In this document: piece after piece, positions 1 to 9,281 of the stretch | Position numbering within the stretch: position 1 is the first letter of the stretch | Layout: each line of letters opens with the position of its first letter | Assembly: GCF_031759225.1 (NCBI RefSeq) | Contig: NZ_CP134494.1 | Location: 4,090,501-4,154,500 of the forward strand | Length of the DNA: 64,000 nucleotides | Direction: 5' to 3' | DNA from: Mesobacillus jeotgali | GTDB taxonomy: Bacteria > Bacillota > Bacilli > Bacillales > Cytobacillaceae | Notes under the pieces: generated by a model | What the model was told of the DNA's origin: nothing | Database searches by the model: none | What the model saw: the letters and a program-made list of their open reading frames with translations, nothing else | Translations under genes and position numbers: made by a program

Positions 1-1167
1 TCCCTCCTTCCCAACAAGGTAAACGACATCAGCAAAAGCAGCGGAACAAGCATCAAGATTTCTAACGGCGCTGATGTCCTGGAGGATGATCCGTTCCCCG
101 GCCTCCCTGCGCTGGGCAGCAAGCTGGTATGCTTCCTTTCTTCGTTCATGACTGAAAAGAATGCATGTGACAGGTTCAAATTCACCCAAGTCGCCGAGGC
201 TTTCAAGCAGACGGTCGAGCCTGATCGCGAATCCCGTGGCGCCAGTCGATTTCCCGAATTTCTCGAGCAGTTTGTCATAGCGACCGCCATTGCCGATTGG
301 GAAGCCCACCATTCCTGCGTAAACCTCAAATAGAATGCCCGTATAATAACTCATATGGCTGACAATCGGTAAATCAAATTTAATTCGGTCGCTGCCGCCG
401 AAATCTTCGATGATGTCAAAAAGCAGCTTTAATTCATCAAGCGCCGCCCTGCCTTTTCCGTTTTCTATCAGCTCGGATGCCCTGTCAATCACTTCAGGAC
501 CGCCGCGCAGTTCAAGGAATGCGAGAAGCCTTTGTGAATCGATTGATGACAGTGGCAAACCTTTGACATGCTCGCGATAACCGACATAATTTTTCTCATA
601 TAAAAATTTCGTCAGTTCCCTGGCTCTTTCTTCCGTGCCTAGAATCTGGACGAACAATTCATTGACGAAACCCACATGCCCGACGGAAAGCTGAAACTGT
701 TCCAGTCCAGCTTTTTTCAGCGAGGAAATCGCCAGTGAGATCATCTCGCCATCTGCACTTACCGAGTCGTCGCCAATGCACTCTACACCAATCTGCTCGA
801 ACTCAGCCGGCCGGCCACCTTCCCGCTGCTGGGCGCGGTAGACATTCTCAGAATAAGCCAATCTTAACGGAACCTGATTCTTGAATAATTTAGAAGCCGC
901 AACCCTCGCAATCGGTGCGGTCATATCCGGCCGCAGCACAAGCGTATGCCCCTGCTGGTCCAACAGCTTGAACAGCTGCTGATCAAGGATCGCTGAAGCC
1001 GTGCCAACTGTTTCGTAATATTCGAGCGCCGGTGTCTCGATGAATTGGAAACCCCATTGCTTCATTTCTTTTTGAATGGAGCTTCGGACTTTTTCCTTCG
1101 CTTCATGCAATTCCGGAAGTGTATCCCGCATGCCAAGCGGCTTTTCAAACATGAATAATCTGCTCAT
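1..1167 (-). CDS. hisZ: HisZ, ATP phosphoribosyltransferase regulatory subunit (partial)
   Basis: Reading the minus strand from the ATG at 1167 gives an open frame of 389 codons that runs off the left edge of the window, so the C-terminus is missing. The product starts MSRLFMFEKPLGMRDTLPE and has class II histidyl-tRNA-synthetase-like motifs: the QWGFQFIETPALEYYETVG stretch, LRPDMTAPIARV and GGRYDKLLEKFG. HisZ lacks aminoacylation activity; it pairs with the short form of HisG for the first step of histidine synthesis. A start RBS (AGAGGGTG) lies just upstream. Position next to yvoF and ppaX matches the Bacillus order. HisS is the alternative, but the length to the first motifs and the neighbours favour HisZ. 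Confidence 0.9.
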   Translation of the reverse strand, partial: MSRLFMFEKPLGMRDTLPELHEAKEKVRSSIQKEMKQWGFQFIETPALEYYETVGTASAILDQQLFKLLDQQGHTLVLRPDMTAPIARVAASKLFKNQVPLRLAYSENVYRAQQREGGRPAEFEQIGVECIGDDSVSADGEMISLAISSLKKAGLEQFQLSVGHVGFVNELFVQILGTEERARELTKFLYEKNYVGYREHVKGLPLSSIDSQRLLAFLELRGGPEVIDRASELIENGKGRAALDELKLLFDIIEDFGGSDRIKFDLPIVSHMSYYTGILFEVYAGMVGFPIGNGGRYDKLLEKFGKSTGATGFAIRLDRLLESLGDLGEFEPVTCILFSHERRKEAYQLAAQRREAGERIILQDISAVRNLDACSAAFADVVYLVGKEG

Positions 1168-1360
1168 TGATTTTCACCCTCTTCGTTGCTGGTGCTTAAT
1201 ATATAAATATTCTCAATCCTTTAGTTCGCTAATATGGTAACAAGATGAAGTTATATGTAGTTTATCGTTCATTTTATTATCCGTCAACCATAAGCTGTTC
1301 ATGTTTGCTTTTTAAAATAGAGCTGGTAGAATGGTGGCAAATAAAAAGGGGGCTTGCGCA

Positions 1361-1912
1361 ATGAAAATCCTCTGGGACCTGGACGGTACAATCCTTGATA
1401 CGTGGCCGACACTTGTCGAGGCATTTACGGTTGTGGCAAATAAAGATCTGAAGTATGAAGAAGTCCTGCCTCATTTGAAATATGGGACAGCCTATGAATT
1501 TTACGGTGTCGATAAAAAGAAGGTAACTGAATTCCGCGAGATTGAACGCACTTTGTCCAATGACAGGAAGCCGCTTTTTACATATGTTAAGGATGTGCTT
1601 GCAAGCGCGGATGCAAATGTACTCGTCACGCATCGTAATCGGCGCTCAACAGAAGAGCTGCTGGAACACTGGGATCTCGGGCCATTTTTCGAGGAAGTCA
1701 TATGCCCTGCTGATGACGGCTATTCGCTAAAGCCGGATATCCATGCCTATAAGTACCTGCATGATCGGTATCAATTGGACCTTGCAGTCGGCGATCAGAG
1801 CACCGACCTGATTCCCGCAAGGAAAATCGGAATTCAAACCTGTTCCTTCCGTGAAGCGAATGAGTTTGCAGACAAAACCATCTATTGTTATTCGGAATTT
1901 CCATATAAGTAG
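1361..1912 (+). CDS. HAD-superfamily hydrolase (phosphatase-like)
   Basis: A 183-residue soluble protein. The N-terminal motif MKILWDLDGTILDTWPTL carries the DxDGT nucleophile block of haloacid-dehalogenase phosphatases. LVTHRNRRS fits motif II, and a lysine (SLKPDIHAY) and VGDQSTDLIPARKIG fit motifs III and IV. I place the start at the second ATG because AAAAGGGGG sits eight bases before it; an in-frame ATG at 1331 has no such site. The gene stands alone on the plus strand between divergent hisZ and convergent yvoF. The substrate cannot be told from the sequence; this is a subfamily IA type with a small helical cap. Confidence 0.82.
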   Translation: MKILWDLDGTILDTWPTLVEAFTVVANKDLKYEEVLPHLKYGTAYEFYGVDKKKVTEFREIERTLSNDRKPLFTYVKDVLASADANVLVTHRNRRSTEELLEHWDLGPFFEEVICPADDGYSLKPDIHAYKYLHDRYQLDLAVGDQSTDLIPARKIGIQTCSFREANEFADKTIYCYSEFPYK

Positions 1913-1968
1913 AAGTGAAATGCATAAATTTAATCTAATTAGGAGTTTATTTTTGCAGCAGAGGACTT

Positions 1969-2089
1969 TTATTGGCGAAAAAACATTTTTATTGGCGATT
2001 TACTAATTTTATTGGCGATAATTTGATTTTATTGGCGATAAATAGATGTTTATTGGCGAAAATCAATTTTTATTGGCGACTTGGAAATT
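1969..2089. repeat. Phased short-repeat array, core TTATTGGCGA, 6 copies
   Basis: Six copies of TTATTGGCGA start at 1969, 1989, 2009, 2029, 2050 and 2070, so the period is 20, 20, 20, 21, 20. The cores are identical; the 10-11 bases between them are AT-rich and all different. The array fills most of the gap between the convergent ends of the HAD gene and yvoF. It has no start codon and RBS, and no CRISPR-length repeat. Three similar arrays with other cores occur elsewhere in the window. Function unknown. Confidence 0.9.
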
Positions 2090-2225
2090 TTCGCGGATTT
2101 TTTCCAGTAGCGGATCCTCGTTAATCCAATTTTTCACCGAAGGGCTACAATCTAAAATCTTGCTACTTTGAAAACTAATGGATACGAAAAAAAGCGAAGC
2201 GGAGCAATGTCCGTTTCGCTTTTTG

Positions 2226-2762
2226 TTATTTGGTGCTAGTCCCATAGATCTCATCATCTGCCCAGCGTTCTGCGAGTTCTTCTTTTGTGTAGATCACGCG
2301 CATCGGGTTGCCGCCGACAAAGGCTCCGGCCGGGACGTCTTTGTGTACGAGTGTTCCGGCAGAGACGATGGCGCCGTCACCGATCCTGATGCCTGGCATG
2401 AGGGTGGAATTGGCGCCGATCATGACTTCACTGCCAATTTCAACGTCGCCGAGGCGGTATTCCTTGATCAAATATTCGTGCGCCAGGATCGTCGTGTTAT
2501 AGCCAATGACGGTATTGCGGCCAACAGAGATTTTTTCTGGGAACATGACGTCAAGCATGACCATCAGCGCAAAGGAGGTCTGGTCGCCGACTTTCATTCG
2601 CAGAAAGGTGCGGTACAGCCAGTTTTTCATACCAAGAAACGGCGTGTAGCGCGCCACCTGGATGACGACGAAATTTTTGACGACTTTCCAGAACGGGACG
2701 GTTTTATACACATGCCAGAGTGAGTTTGCTCCTTCTACTCGGTAACGAGTCGTCCTTCTCAT
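2226..2762 (-). CDS. yvoF: YvoF-like hexapeptide-repeat acyltransferase
   Basis: A 178-residue protein of the left-handed beta-helix acyltransferase type. The central part (about residues 70-155) shows hexapeptide repeats such as ISVGRNTVIGYNT, VEIGSEVMIGANSTLM and IRIGDGAIVSAGTLV, ending in the typical VGGNPMRVI block. By family it would move an acetyl (or other acyl) group from CoA to a small hydroxyl or amino acceptor; the acceptor is unknown. The ATG starts one base after the ppaX stop with GGGGTG as RBS, so it is the last gene of the hprK-lgt-yvoD-ppaX-yvoF group, as in B. subtilis. Confidence 0.88.
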   Translation of the reverse strand: MRRTTRYRVEGANSLWHVYKTVPFWKVVKNFVVIQVARYTPFLGMKNWLYRTFLRMKVGDQTSFALMVMLDVMFPEKISVGRNTVIGYNTTILAHEYLIKEYRLGDVEIGSEVMIGANSTLMPGIRIGDGAIVSAGTLVHKDVPAGAFVGGNPMRVIYTKEELAERWADDEIYGTSTK

Positions 2763-2763
2763 T

Positions 2764-3408
2764 TTACACCCCGAGTATTGGCAGGATATCAGCCATATTT
2801 TCCAAGATATAATCTGGCTTGTATTCCTCTAGATGCTTTCTTCCCTTGATGGACCATGCGACACCGACTGTTTTGGTGCCGGCGTTCTTGCCGCCAAGGA
2901 TATCATGATGATTATCACCGACCATGATTGCACGGTCCGGTGAAGAACCAAGCATGTCCAATGCTTTTAAAAGCGGCTCCGGATCCGGCTTCGCTTTTTC
3001 AACGTGATCAAGCGCGACGACAACCTCGAAGAACTCATCCAAACCTGTCAACTTCAAGCCCATCTGGACTACATCAGATAGCTTCGTGGTTACGATTCCA
3101 AGGTGGAAGCCGTTTTCTTTCAGTGTCCGGACTGTTTCGTAAACGCCCTCGAAGCTTTTTACCAGCATATCGTGGTTAGCCAGGTTGTATGTACGATAGG
3201 TTTTGATCATTTCCTCATAGCCTTCGGGATCCATCGGCTCAAATGTTTCCTTAAGCGACGGCCCTAGAAACGGAAGGACATCCTCCCGTTTGTATTGGCC
3301 GGGATAATAGGTTTCCATTGTATGGAGAAATGATGAAATAATCAGTTCGTTCGTATCAATCAAGGTCCCGTCAAGATCGAACAGGACCGTATCTATTTTA
3401 TTGTTCAT
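2764..3408 (-). CDS. ppaX: PpaX, pyrophosphatase of the HPr kinase operon
   Basis: A 214-residue HAD-family enzyme. [16 protein letters not shown] near the N-terminus holds the catalytic aspartates, GIVTTKLS is motif [12 protein letters not shown] carries the lysine and [16 protein letters not shown] is motif IV. In B. subtilis PpaX hydrolyses the pyrophosphate that HprK/P releases when it dephosphorylates Ser46-P of HPr, which pulls that reaction forward. The ATG at 3408 has AAAGGAAG upstream and fits the 216-residue B. subtilis protein; a longer frame to 3459 would overlap yvoD more and lacks an RBS. It overlaps the end of yvoD by 11 bases, which suggests translational coupling. Confidence 0.93.
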   Translation of the reverse strand: MNNKIDTVLFDLDGTLIDTNELIISSFLHTMETYYPGQYKREDVLPFLGPSLKETFEPMDPEGYEEMIKTYRTYNLANHDMLVKSFEGVYETVRTLKENGFHLGIVTTKLSDVVQMGLKLTGLDEFFEVVVALDHVEKAKPDPEPLLKALDMLGSSPDRAIMVGDNHHDILGGKNAGTKTVGVAWSIKGRKHLEEYKPDYILENMADILPILGV

Positions 3409-4342
3409 ATACTGCTTCCTTTCTTTTTGCGATGTCCGCGCGGTTCCAAATGATCGCAACTGTGATTGTCAGTAAGATTGCCACACCAAGTCGGATCAGC
3501 AATAGCGGCAGCACTGGAATTCCAAGCGGAACAAAAATTAAAGTATCTTCAACGACGGCGTGGCAGGCAACGAGGAATATGAATGCCAGCGTGACATCCT
3601 TCTTGCTGACTCCATCTTCCTGGACCGCCTGGATCATCACGCCAGCGCCATATGCAAGCCCGATCAGCAGGCCGGCAGCCATTGTCGTCGATGTGTTCTC
3701 CTTCATGCCGAGCGCTCTTGTTGCAGGTGCCATCCATCTTGAAAAAACGGCAAGCCATTGCTTATCCTTCATGATCTGGACAACGACCATCAGCGGGATG
3801 ACGATGATGGCCAGCTGGAATATGCCGAGCCCCGCCTTCGTGATGCCTTCAAGCAGGATTGCTCCCCATCCTGAAACCTCTTCACTTTTAGCAGGGACCA
3901 TCCCGTATTTCGCGATTTCAGATCCGCCATTCCAAACAAGATTGATGACCACTGCAGATATGAATGCGAGTCCGAGACGGACCAGGACGATAATCCAAAG
4001 CTTGACGCCAACCTTGACGGCTACACTCGATTCAACCAGCATATTATGTGAAAAGCTCAGCATCACCGCAATGATGAAGACTTCTTTTACCGTCAAATCA
4101 AGTGTCAGGATCGCTCCAATCGCCGCGTATAAATTAAGGAAATTCCCGATGACAAGCGGAATTGCCGCATCCCCTGACAATCCGAGCAGCGACATCAGTG
4201 GCGTGATCAGTTTGATTAACCATGGCAGGATCGGGGTGTATTGAAGGATCGACACAATCAAGGTGACGGGAAAGATGACCTTCCCGAGCGCCCAAGTTGT
4301 GTTCAAGCCAACCATCAACCCTCTTTTTAATGTAGAACCCAT
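3398..4342 (-). CDS. yvoD: YvoD, nucleoside-recognition (Gate) domain membrane protein
   Basis: A 314-residue integral membrane protein with about eight hydrophobic helices. It contains two Gate-type halves, each with the inverted signature seen in spore maturation proteins A/B and FeoB membrane parts (for example [18 protein letters not shown] and [22 protein letters not shown]). The substrate is unknown. It lies between lgt and ppaX in the conserved hprK operon order, with RBS GGGAGAG before the ATG. Nothing in the sequence ties it mechanistically to HPr phosphorylation; the shared operon is the only link. Confidence 0.87.
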   Translation of the reverse strand: MGSTLKRGLMVGLNTTWALGKVIFPVTLIVSILQYTPILPWLIKLITPLMSLLGLSGDAAIPLVIGNFLNLYAAIGAILTLDLTVKEVFIIAVMLSFSHNMLVESSVAVKVGVKLWIIVLVRLGLAFISAVVINLVWNGGSEIAKYGMVPAKSEEVSGWGAILLEGITKAGLGIFQLAIIVIPLMVVVQIMKDKQWLAVFSRWMAPATRALGMKENTSTTMAAGLLIGLAYGAGVMIQAVQEDGVSKKDVTLAFIFLVACHAVVEDTLIFVPLGIPVLPLLLIRLGVAILLTITVAIIWNRADIAKRKEAVYEQ

Positions 4343-4416
4343 TGAATCATCTCTCCCATTACTTAATGCCTTGATTCATGTATTTGTAAGTTTTCACTTT
4401 TAGTAATCCGAAATTT

Positions 4417-5229
4417 CTAGTTCTCTAAATATCGTACTTTTGAATAACCCTTGACTCTTCTGAAAATCCATAAGCCAATTGCAAAAACAATCAGTGCAAT
4501 TGAAATGGTTTGGGCAATCCTCAATGATTCTGTCAGCATCAGGCTGTCTGTTCGCATTCCTTCAACAAAGAAGCGGCCGATTGAATACCAGATGATATAG
4601 CTGAGGAAAATTTCCCCGCGGCCCAGATTGACTCTGCGCAACGACATCAGCAGGATGAAACCGAGCAGATTCCAGATCGATTCATACAAGAACGTTGGAT
4701 GATAATACGTTCCATTGATGTACATCTGGTTGATGATGAACTCAGGCAGGTGGAGGTTCTCCAAAAATGCCCTAGTCACTTCTCCGCCGTGGGCTTCCTG
4801 GTTCATGAAGTTTCCCCAGCGGCCGATTGCCTGTCCAAGGATGATGCTTGGCGCAGCGATGTCCGCCAGCTTCCAAAACGAAACATTCCGTGCCTTTGTA
4901 AAGAAATACGCAGTGATTACAGATCCAATCAACGCACCATGAATCGCAATGCCGCCATTCCAGACTTTGAAAATTTCACCTGGATACTGTGCGTAATAAT
5001 CCCACTGGAAGATTACGTAGTAAAGCCTTGCTGATAGGATTGCGATCGGGATCGCCCAAAGCATCAGATCCGCAAAAATATCTTTCGGAAGTCCGCGGCG
5101 TTCGCCTTCGCGCATGGCAATCCATAACGCAAGCGCAATTCCAAGTCCGATGATGACACCATACCAGTGCACCTGGATCGGCCCGAGCGAAAAGGCAATC
5201 GGGTCGATCGGCTGAATATTTTTCTCCAT
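4417..5229 (-). CDS. lgt: Lgt, prolipoprotein diacylglyceryl transferase
   Basis: A 270-residue membrane enzyme that moves diacylglycerol from phosphatidylglycerol to the lipobox cysteine of prolipoproteins, the first step of lipoprotein maturation. Family signatures are visible: [15 protein letters not shown] near the N-terminus, [12 protein letters not shown], and the Lgt signature [14 protein letters not shown] at about residues 136-149. Seven hydrophobic segments fit the family. RBS AAAGGGG precedes the ATG. Lipoproteins that would depend on it in this window include PrsA, QoxA, Sco, GerC and the YVTN lipoprotein. A dispersed repeat separates it from hprK upstream. Confidence 0.96.
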   Translation of the reverse strand: MEKNIQPIDPIAFSLGPIQVHWYGVIIGLGIALALWIAMREGERRGLPKDIFADLMLWAIPIAILSARLYYVIFQWDYYAQYPGEIFKVWNGGIAIHGALIGSVITAYFFTKARNVSFWKLADIAAPSIILGQAIGRWGNFMNQEAHGGEVTRAFLENLHLPEFIINQMYINGTYYHPTFLYESIWNLLGFILLMSLRRVNLGRGEIFLSYIIWYSIGRFFVEGMRTDSLMLTESLRIAQTISIALIVFAIGLWIFRRVKGYSKVRYLEN

Positions 5230-5249
5230 GTCATTTCCCCTTTATCACA

Positions 5250-5377
5250 AGAAAAGCGCAAGCGCCTTGTCCAGCCCTGACAAGCGCTGGAGGGCCGACC
5301 GGTGAAGTCGTTCTTTGACTTCATGGGGTGGACCGAAGCGACTCGGAGGGCTAGGCGCTGAAGCTAGACAATTCTCG
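5250..5377 (+). repeat. Dispersed hairpin-bearing repeat, copy A
   Basis: The element begins AAGCGCAAGCGCCTTGTCCA and ends GGCGCTGAAGCTAGACA. Inside is a stem-loop TGAAGTC-gttcttt-GACTTCA at about 5303-5323. The same block occurs at about 59155-59320 and 63443-63850 in the same orientation. It lies between lgt and hprK, so it would be transcribed (in reverse) if the operon is read through. It has no coding capacity that I trust. It resembles the non-autonomous dispersed repeats common in Bacillus genomes. Confidence 0.8.
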
Positions 5378-5439
5378 AATTTAATTATATATATACTCAA
5401 ATAATTAAAAAAATCAGTCGTACCAACACTTTGACCGTT

Positions 5440-5461
5440 CTTAATCAAACGTTTGATTAAG
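5440..5461. promoter_or_regulatory. Perfect 22-bp palindrome (half-site CTTAATCAAAC)
   Basis: The half-site CTTAATCAAAC is followed directly by its exact reverse complement, centred on CG. This is the usual form of a LacI- or TetR-type operator. It lies between the hprK stop and the dispersed repeat, upstream of lgt on the minus strand. It is AT-rich and lacks a T-run, so a terminator is unlikely. A 16-bp partial copy is at 21893-21908. The cognate regulator is not identifiable here. Confidence 0.6.
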
Positions 5462-5507
5462 GTTTATTTCGTAAAACTAAGTGTACAGTTGCATTAAATT
5501 TTACTGA

Positions 5508-6443
5508 TTAATGTTCATCATGGTCGCCGTCTTCAATGACATCAGACAGCCTGTTGGTGAATTGCTCTGCTGCATTCACACCCATGCGCTTCAGCCTGAA
5601 GTTCATTGCTGCTACCTCGATGATGACAGCAAGGTTTCGGCCTGGGCGAACCGGGATCGTCAGCTTTGTTATATCAGTGTCGAGAATTTTCAGCTTCTCT
5701 TCATCAAGTCCCAATCTGTCATAAGATTTCTTCTGGTCCCAGATCTCGAGGTCAATGATCAGTGAAATCCGTTTATGTGAACGTACGGCACCAGCACCGA
5801 ACAGCGTCATCACATTGATGATCCCTACGCCGCGGATTTCGAGAAGATGCTCAATCAAATCAGGTGAGTTCCCGACGAGTGTCCCGATATCCTCCTGGCG
5901 GATTTCAACACAATCATCGGCTACGAGACGGTGTCCCCTTTTGACCAATTCCAGCGCTGTTTCACTTTTACCTACACCGCTTTTTCCAGTGATCAGGACG
6001 CCTATTCCATACAAATCGACCAGTACACCGTGGACTGCGGTCGTCGGTGCCAGCTTGCTTTCAAGATAATTTGTCAAGTGACTGGAGAGCCTTGTCGTTT
6101 TTTGCTTTGATCGCAAAAGCGGCACTGATTCTCGTTCTGCTGCCTCGACCAGTTCGGCAGGAACCTCCATGTCTCTCGTGACAATGATGCCCGGTGTAAT
6201 ATCTGTACAAAGCTTTTGCATCCGCTCTTCCCTGTCTCGGGGAGCCAATTTTTCAAAGAAGGTCAGCTCTGTTTTACCGAGAAGCTGCAGGCGCTCTGCA
6301 GGATAATATTCAAAATAGCCAGCGATTTCTAGTCCTGGTCTTGAAATGTCAGTCGTGGTGATTGGACGGTTGATTCCTTCCTCTCCACTTATCAATTCCA
6401 TGTCGAATTTCTTGATGAGGTCTTTCGTACGGACTTTCGGCAA
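5508..6443 (-). CDS. hprK: HprK/P, HPr kinase/phosphorylase
   Basis: A 311-residue bifunctional enzyme that phosphorylates HPr (and Crh) on Ser46 with ATP or PPi and reverses it with Pi. It is the sensor of carbon catabolite repression in Firmicutes. The catalytic histidine block AVHGVLVD is at about 136-143, the P-loop GKSGVGKS at 153-160 and the HprK signature [11 protein letters not shown] at about 202-212. The start codon is TTG, with a strong GGAGG seven bases upstream. It heads the hprK-lgt-yvoD-ppaX-yvoF group and is divergent from the murP operon. Confidence 0.97.
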   Translation of the reverse strand: MPKVRTKDLIKKFDMELISGEEGINRPITTTDISRPGLEIAGYFEYYPAERLQLLGKTELTFFEKLAPRDREERMQKLCTDITPGIIVTRDMEVPAELVEAAERESVPLLRSKQKTTRLSSHLTNYLESKLAPTTAVHGVLVDLYGIGVLITGKSGVGKSETALELVKRGHRLVADDCVEIRQEDIGTLVGNSPDLIEHLLEIRGVGIINVMTLFGAGAVRSHKRISLIIDLEIWDQKKSYDRLGLDEEKLKILDTDITKLTIPVRPGRNLAVIIEVAAMNFRLKRMGVNAAEQFTNRLSDVIEDGDHDEH

Positions 6444-6622
6444 AGAAGTTCCTCCTTTATAAAAGTGTAAATTTCCACATGATCACAATACCTTTTATTT
6501 TAGCACTTTTTCATGAAGAACCAAATATAAGCTGATAAAAAACACCATCCTCGCAGGCAAACTTCCAAATTGGTATTATCCACCCCTTCATATTAATACT
6601 AACTGCTCAATTTTTAAAAAAA

Positions 6623-6656
6623 GGTATAGACAACTATACAGTAAGCTTGTTATCAT
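6623..6656 (+). promoter_or_regulatory. murP promoter with overlapping NagR-type operator
   Basis: GTATAG-ACAA-CTATAC (6624-6639) is a perfect inverted repeat and contains the block GGTATAGACA, which recurs twice in front of nagA. The -35 candidate TAGACA (6627-6632) lies inside it, followed after 18 bp by TATCAT (6651-6656). The nagA promoter has the same arrangement. NagR (YvoA) operators in B. subtilis contain the same GGTATAGA core, so NagR, encoded downstream, is the likely repressor. The promoter assignment is from sequence match only. Confidence 0.75.
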
Positions 6657-6713
6657 CAGTTTGTAAGCGAATTCATTATTTTCTATTAATTAACATTAAG
6701 AGGGGGAAATACC

Positions 6714-8087
6714 ATGCGTAATGAAGAACGCCTGGCAAGGGAAATACTTGCGCAGCTTGGCGGCGCAGATAATATTGCTGATGTTGCCTCGTGCATGACC
6801 CGCCTGCGTGTCAAGCCGGCTGACTACAGCAAAGTCAATCTTGCCGGCATCAAAAAAGTCGATGGCGTGCTCGGTGTCGTTGAAGCAGAAACATTACAGA
6901 TTATCCTTGGACCTGGGATTGTCACTAAAGTAGCGAATGAAGTTTCAGAGATCACCGGCAAGACTGCCAGTTTAGTAGACGAATCCGATCCGGATCCCTT
7001 CGAGGGACTTGCAGGACGTACGAAGGACGAACTCAACAAGAAAAATGCGACTCCGTTCAAGCTTTTCCTAAGAAGGATTGCCAGCATCTTCATTCCGCTG
7101 ATTCCGGCGATTGTCGCATCCGGTTTAATTGCGGGAATCACCAATGTCATCATCCGTTCTGGTGCTGACCCTGAATCGACGCTTATTCAGTTTCTTAACC
7201 TGATCGGCTGGGGTATCTTCAGTTATCTCGGTGTATTTGTCGGTATCAACACGGCTCGTGAATTCGGAGGCTCGCCTGCACTTGGCGGTGCTGCTGGTAT
7301 CCTGATCATCAACCCGGGTCTTGCGAACATCACTTTGTTTGGTGAAGCACTTGTTCCTGGCCGCGGTGGGTTGATCGGCGTCATGCTTGCTGCAGCTTTC
7401 ATTGCATTGCTTGAAAAACGGATCCGTAAATTCGTTCCGTCTTCTTTGGATATTATCATTACTCCTACTCTATCATTATTGATTACTGGTATTGCTACAT
7501 TATTCGTGCTTCAGCCTGTTGGGGGATGGATTTCCGATTTGATCACAAAGGGCTTGCTTGGCCTTCTTGATGTCGGCGGAATCCTTGCAGGACTGGTCCT
7601 TGCCGGAACATTCCTTCCTCTTGTTGTTACAGGTTTGCACCAGGGCTTGACTCCTGTGCATATGGAATTGATCAACACGATTGGTGACGACCCGCTGCTG
7701 CCTATCCTTGCAATGGGTGGTGCAGGCCAGGTTGGTGCGGCATTTGCGATTTACTTTAAAACAAAGAATGAGAGACTTAAAAAGGTCATCAAGGGCGGGC
7801 TTCCAGTTGGTATGCTCGGCATCGGCGAACCGCTTATTTTCGGTGTCACCCTGCCGCTTGGCCGTCCATTCATCACTGCATGTCTAGGGGCAGCAGTCGG
7901 CGGAGCATTCCAGGCATTCTTTAAAATTGCAACGATTGCCATCGGTGTTTCCGGTATCCCGCTTGCCTTCCTAGTTCATACAAATCAAATACTGCTCTAC
8001 TTGCTTGGGCTTCTGCTTGCCTACGTATTCGGGTTCATCTTCACCTGGACGTTTGGCTTTAAAGAAGAAATGGCTAAAGACATCTAA
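6714..8087 (+). CDS. murP: MurP-type PTS transporter, EIIBC of the glucose superfamily
   Basis: A 457-residue PTS permease. The EIIB domain is N-terminal (about 1-80) with the phosphorylated cysteine at residue 27 in ASCMTRLRV. A linker follows, then an EIIC domain of about ten membrane helices, including GIGEPLIFGVTLP. No EIIA domain is present, so a general EIIA-Glc would have to supply phosphate. Followed by mupG and murQ, it is best read as the N-acetylmuramic acid (or MurNAc-GlcNAc) transporter. RBS GAGGGGGAAA precedes the ATG. Sequence alone would also allow another sugar; the context decides. Confidence 0.88.
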   Translation: MRNEERLAREILAQLGGADNIADVASCMTRLRVKPADYSKVNLAGIKKVDGVLGVVEAETLQIILGPGIVTKVANEVSEITGKTASLVDESDPDPFEGLAGRTKDELNKKNATPFKLFLRRIASIFIPLIPAIVASGLIAGITNVIIRSGADPESTLIQFLNLIGWGIFSYLGVFVGINTAREFGGSPALGGAAGILIINPGLANITLFGEALVPGRGGLIGVMLAAAFIALLEKRIRKFVPSSLDIIITPTLSLLITGIATLFVLQPVGGWISDLITKGLLGLLDVGGILAGLVLAGTFLPLVVTGLHQGLTPVHMELINTIGDDPLLPILAMGGAGQVGAAFAIYFKTKNERLKKVIKGGLPVGMLGIGEPLIFGVTLPLGRPFITACLGAAVGGAFQAFFKIATIAIGVSGIPLAFLVHTNQILLYLLGLLLAYVFGFIFTWTFGFKEEMAKDI

Positions 8088-8103
8088 CAGGCAAATACAG
8101 AAA

Positions 8104-8135
8104 AAGGAGGAGAGCAATTTTCCTCCTTTCTTCTT
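8104..8135 (+). terminator. Intra-operon hairpin between murP and mupG
   Basis: AAAGGAGGA pairs with TCCTCCTTT across a short loop and is followed by CTTCTTTT. It could act as a partial terminator that lowers mupG-murQ expression relative to murP, or as an mRNA 3' stabiliser. mupG has its own RBS but no clear promoter between. Confidence 0.5.
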
Positions 8136-8195
8136 TTCTAGTGGCCTTTTCGTTGTTCAATTTTCAAACACACATTTTTGATTGGAGGGATTGCC

Positions 8196-9281
8196 ATGCT
8201 TGGCATTTCCGTATATCTGAAAAAGGATATGATGGATCAAAATGCAGCCTGGATTGAAAAAGCAGCTCAATATGGACTGAACTCCATCTTCACTTCCTTA
8301 CATATACCTGAAGACAATCCTGCTGAGTATAAAGAGCTTTTACAGAAGCTCGGACAACTTGCGAAAAAGCATAGCATGGAGCTGATGGCCGATGTCTCTC
8401 CTCGCTCATTGGATTACCTCGGCCTCGAATGGGAGCAATACGATGAGCTGCTTCAATGGGGGCTATCGGGAATCAGGGCTGATTATGGATTTACAATACA
8501 GCAGATTGTGGAGCTTTCGCATAAAATGAAGATAGGAATCAATGCCAGTACGGTAACGAAAGAGGAACTGCTTGCCTGGAAAGGTGCCGGTTTAAATACC
8601 GGCAACGTCGAAGCATGGCATAATTTTTACCCGCGCCCTGAAACGGGATTGGACAAGGGTTTCCTGATAGAAAGAAATCTAATGTTCCGTTCCTTTGGAA
8701 TTACGACAATGGCTTTCGTCCCTGGGGATAAGGATTTGCGCGGGCCTGTTTTTTCCGGGCTCCCTACCCTTGAAAAACATCGGTGTCAGCTGCCGCACAT
8801 AGCTGCTGCAGAACTGATGGGCTCTTGTTTTACCGATAAGATCTTGATTGGGGATCACTCTGTAACAGACGAACAGCTGGAGTTATTGGCTTTCTTGGGT
8901 AAAAAAATCATCCCGCTGCGGATTGAGCCCGAAAGCCAGGAGCACTCCGAATTAATGAATAGGCCGCTGACGAACCGAATGGACCCTGCCCGCGATGTCA
9001 TTAGGGCGGTTGAATCACGCTCCTTTGCTTCGATAGGAGAAGTAAAGATTCCACCTTCTAATCAGCACGAAAGGCTGCGCGGAACGATTACCATCGACAA
9101 TGAGCTATACGGCCGCTATGCTGGCGAATTGCAAATCGCCGTAAATGACCTGCCACAGGACGAAAAAGTAAATTGCATTGGTAAAGTAGTACATGAAGAC
9201 CTGCCATTGCTTGATGAGATCAAAGCAGGACAAAAATTTCATTTTATTGTGAGGGATGGACATGGAAATAGCAAAGCTTAA
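8196..9281 (+). CDS. mupG: MupG-type 6-phospho-N-acetylmuramidase (DUF871)
   Basis: A 361-residue protein with the DUF871 layout: a TIM-barrel N-terminal part starting [20 protein letters not shown] and a small C-terminal domain. Family members in Staphylococcus split MurNAc-6-P-GlcNAc taken up by MurP into MurNAc-6-P and GlcNAc in the cytoplasm. Placement between murP and murQ matches that operon. GGAGGG lies six bases before the ATG at 8196; an in-frame TTG at 8178 precedes the RBS and is rejected. The last 20 bases overlap murQ, suggesting coupling. Function is inferred from family and operon. Confidence 0.85.
   Translation: MLGISVYLKKDMMDQNAAWIEKAAQYGLNSIFTSLHIPEDNPAEYKELLQKLGQLAKKHSMELMADVSPRSLDYLGLEWEQYDELLQWGLSGIRADYGFTIQQIVELSHKMKIGINASTVTKEELLAWKGAGLNTGNVEAWHNFYPRPETGLDKGFLIERNLMFRSFGITTMAFVPGDKDLRGPVFSGLPTLEKHRCQLPHIAAAELMGSCFTDKILIGDHSVTDEQLELLAFLGKKIIPLRIEPESQEHSELMNRPLTNRMDPARDVIRAVESRSFASIGEVKIPPSNQHERLRGTITIDNELYGRYAGELQIAVNDLPQDEKVNCIGKVVHEDLPLLDEIKAGQKFHFIVRDGHGNSKA

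Noticed and set aside
1277..1633. 118-codon minus-strand frame
   Set aside because: Antisense to the HAD hydrolase, no RBS or domain.
1969..2089. CRISPR array
   Set aside because: Cores are only 10 bases and spacers 10-11 bases, far below CRISPR sizes, and no cas genes are present. The same holds for the other three phased arrays.
2178..2723. 181-codon open frame on the plus strand
   Set aside because: Antisense to yvoF, whose hexapeptide repeats are unmistakable.
3432..4244. 270-codon open frame on the plus strand
   Set aside because: Fully antisense to yvoD, low-complexity Ser/Thr-rich product typical of shadow frames, no RBS; yvoD has clear family motifs and operon context.
5245..5448. 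67-codon frame across the dispersed repeat
   Set aside because: Runs through repeat copy A and its flanks; similar frames in copies B and C do not agree in sequence.
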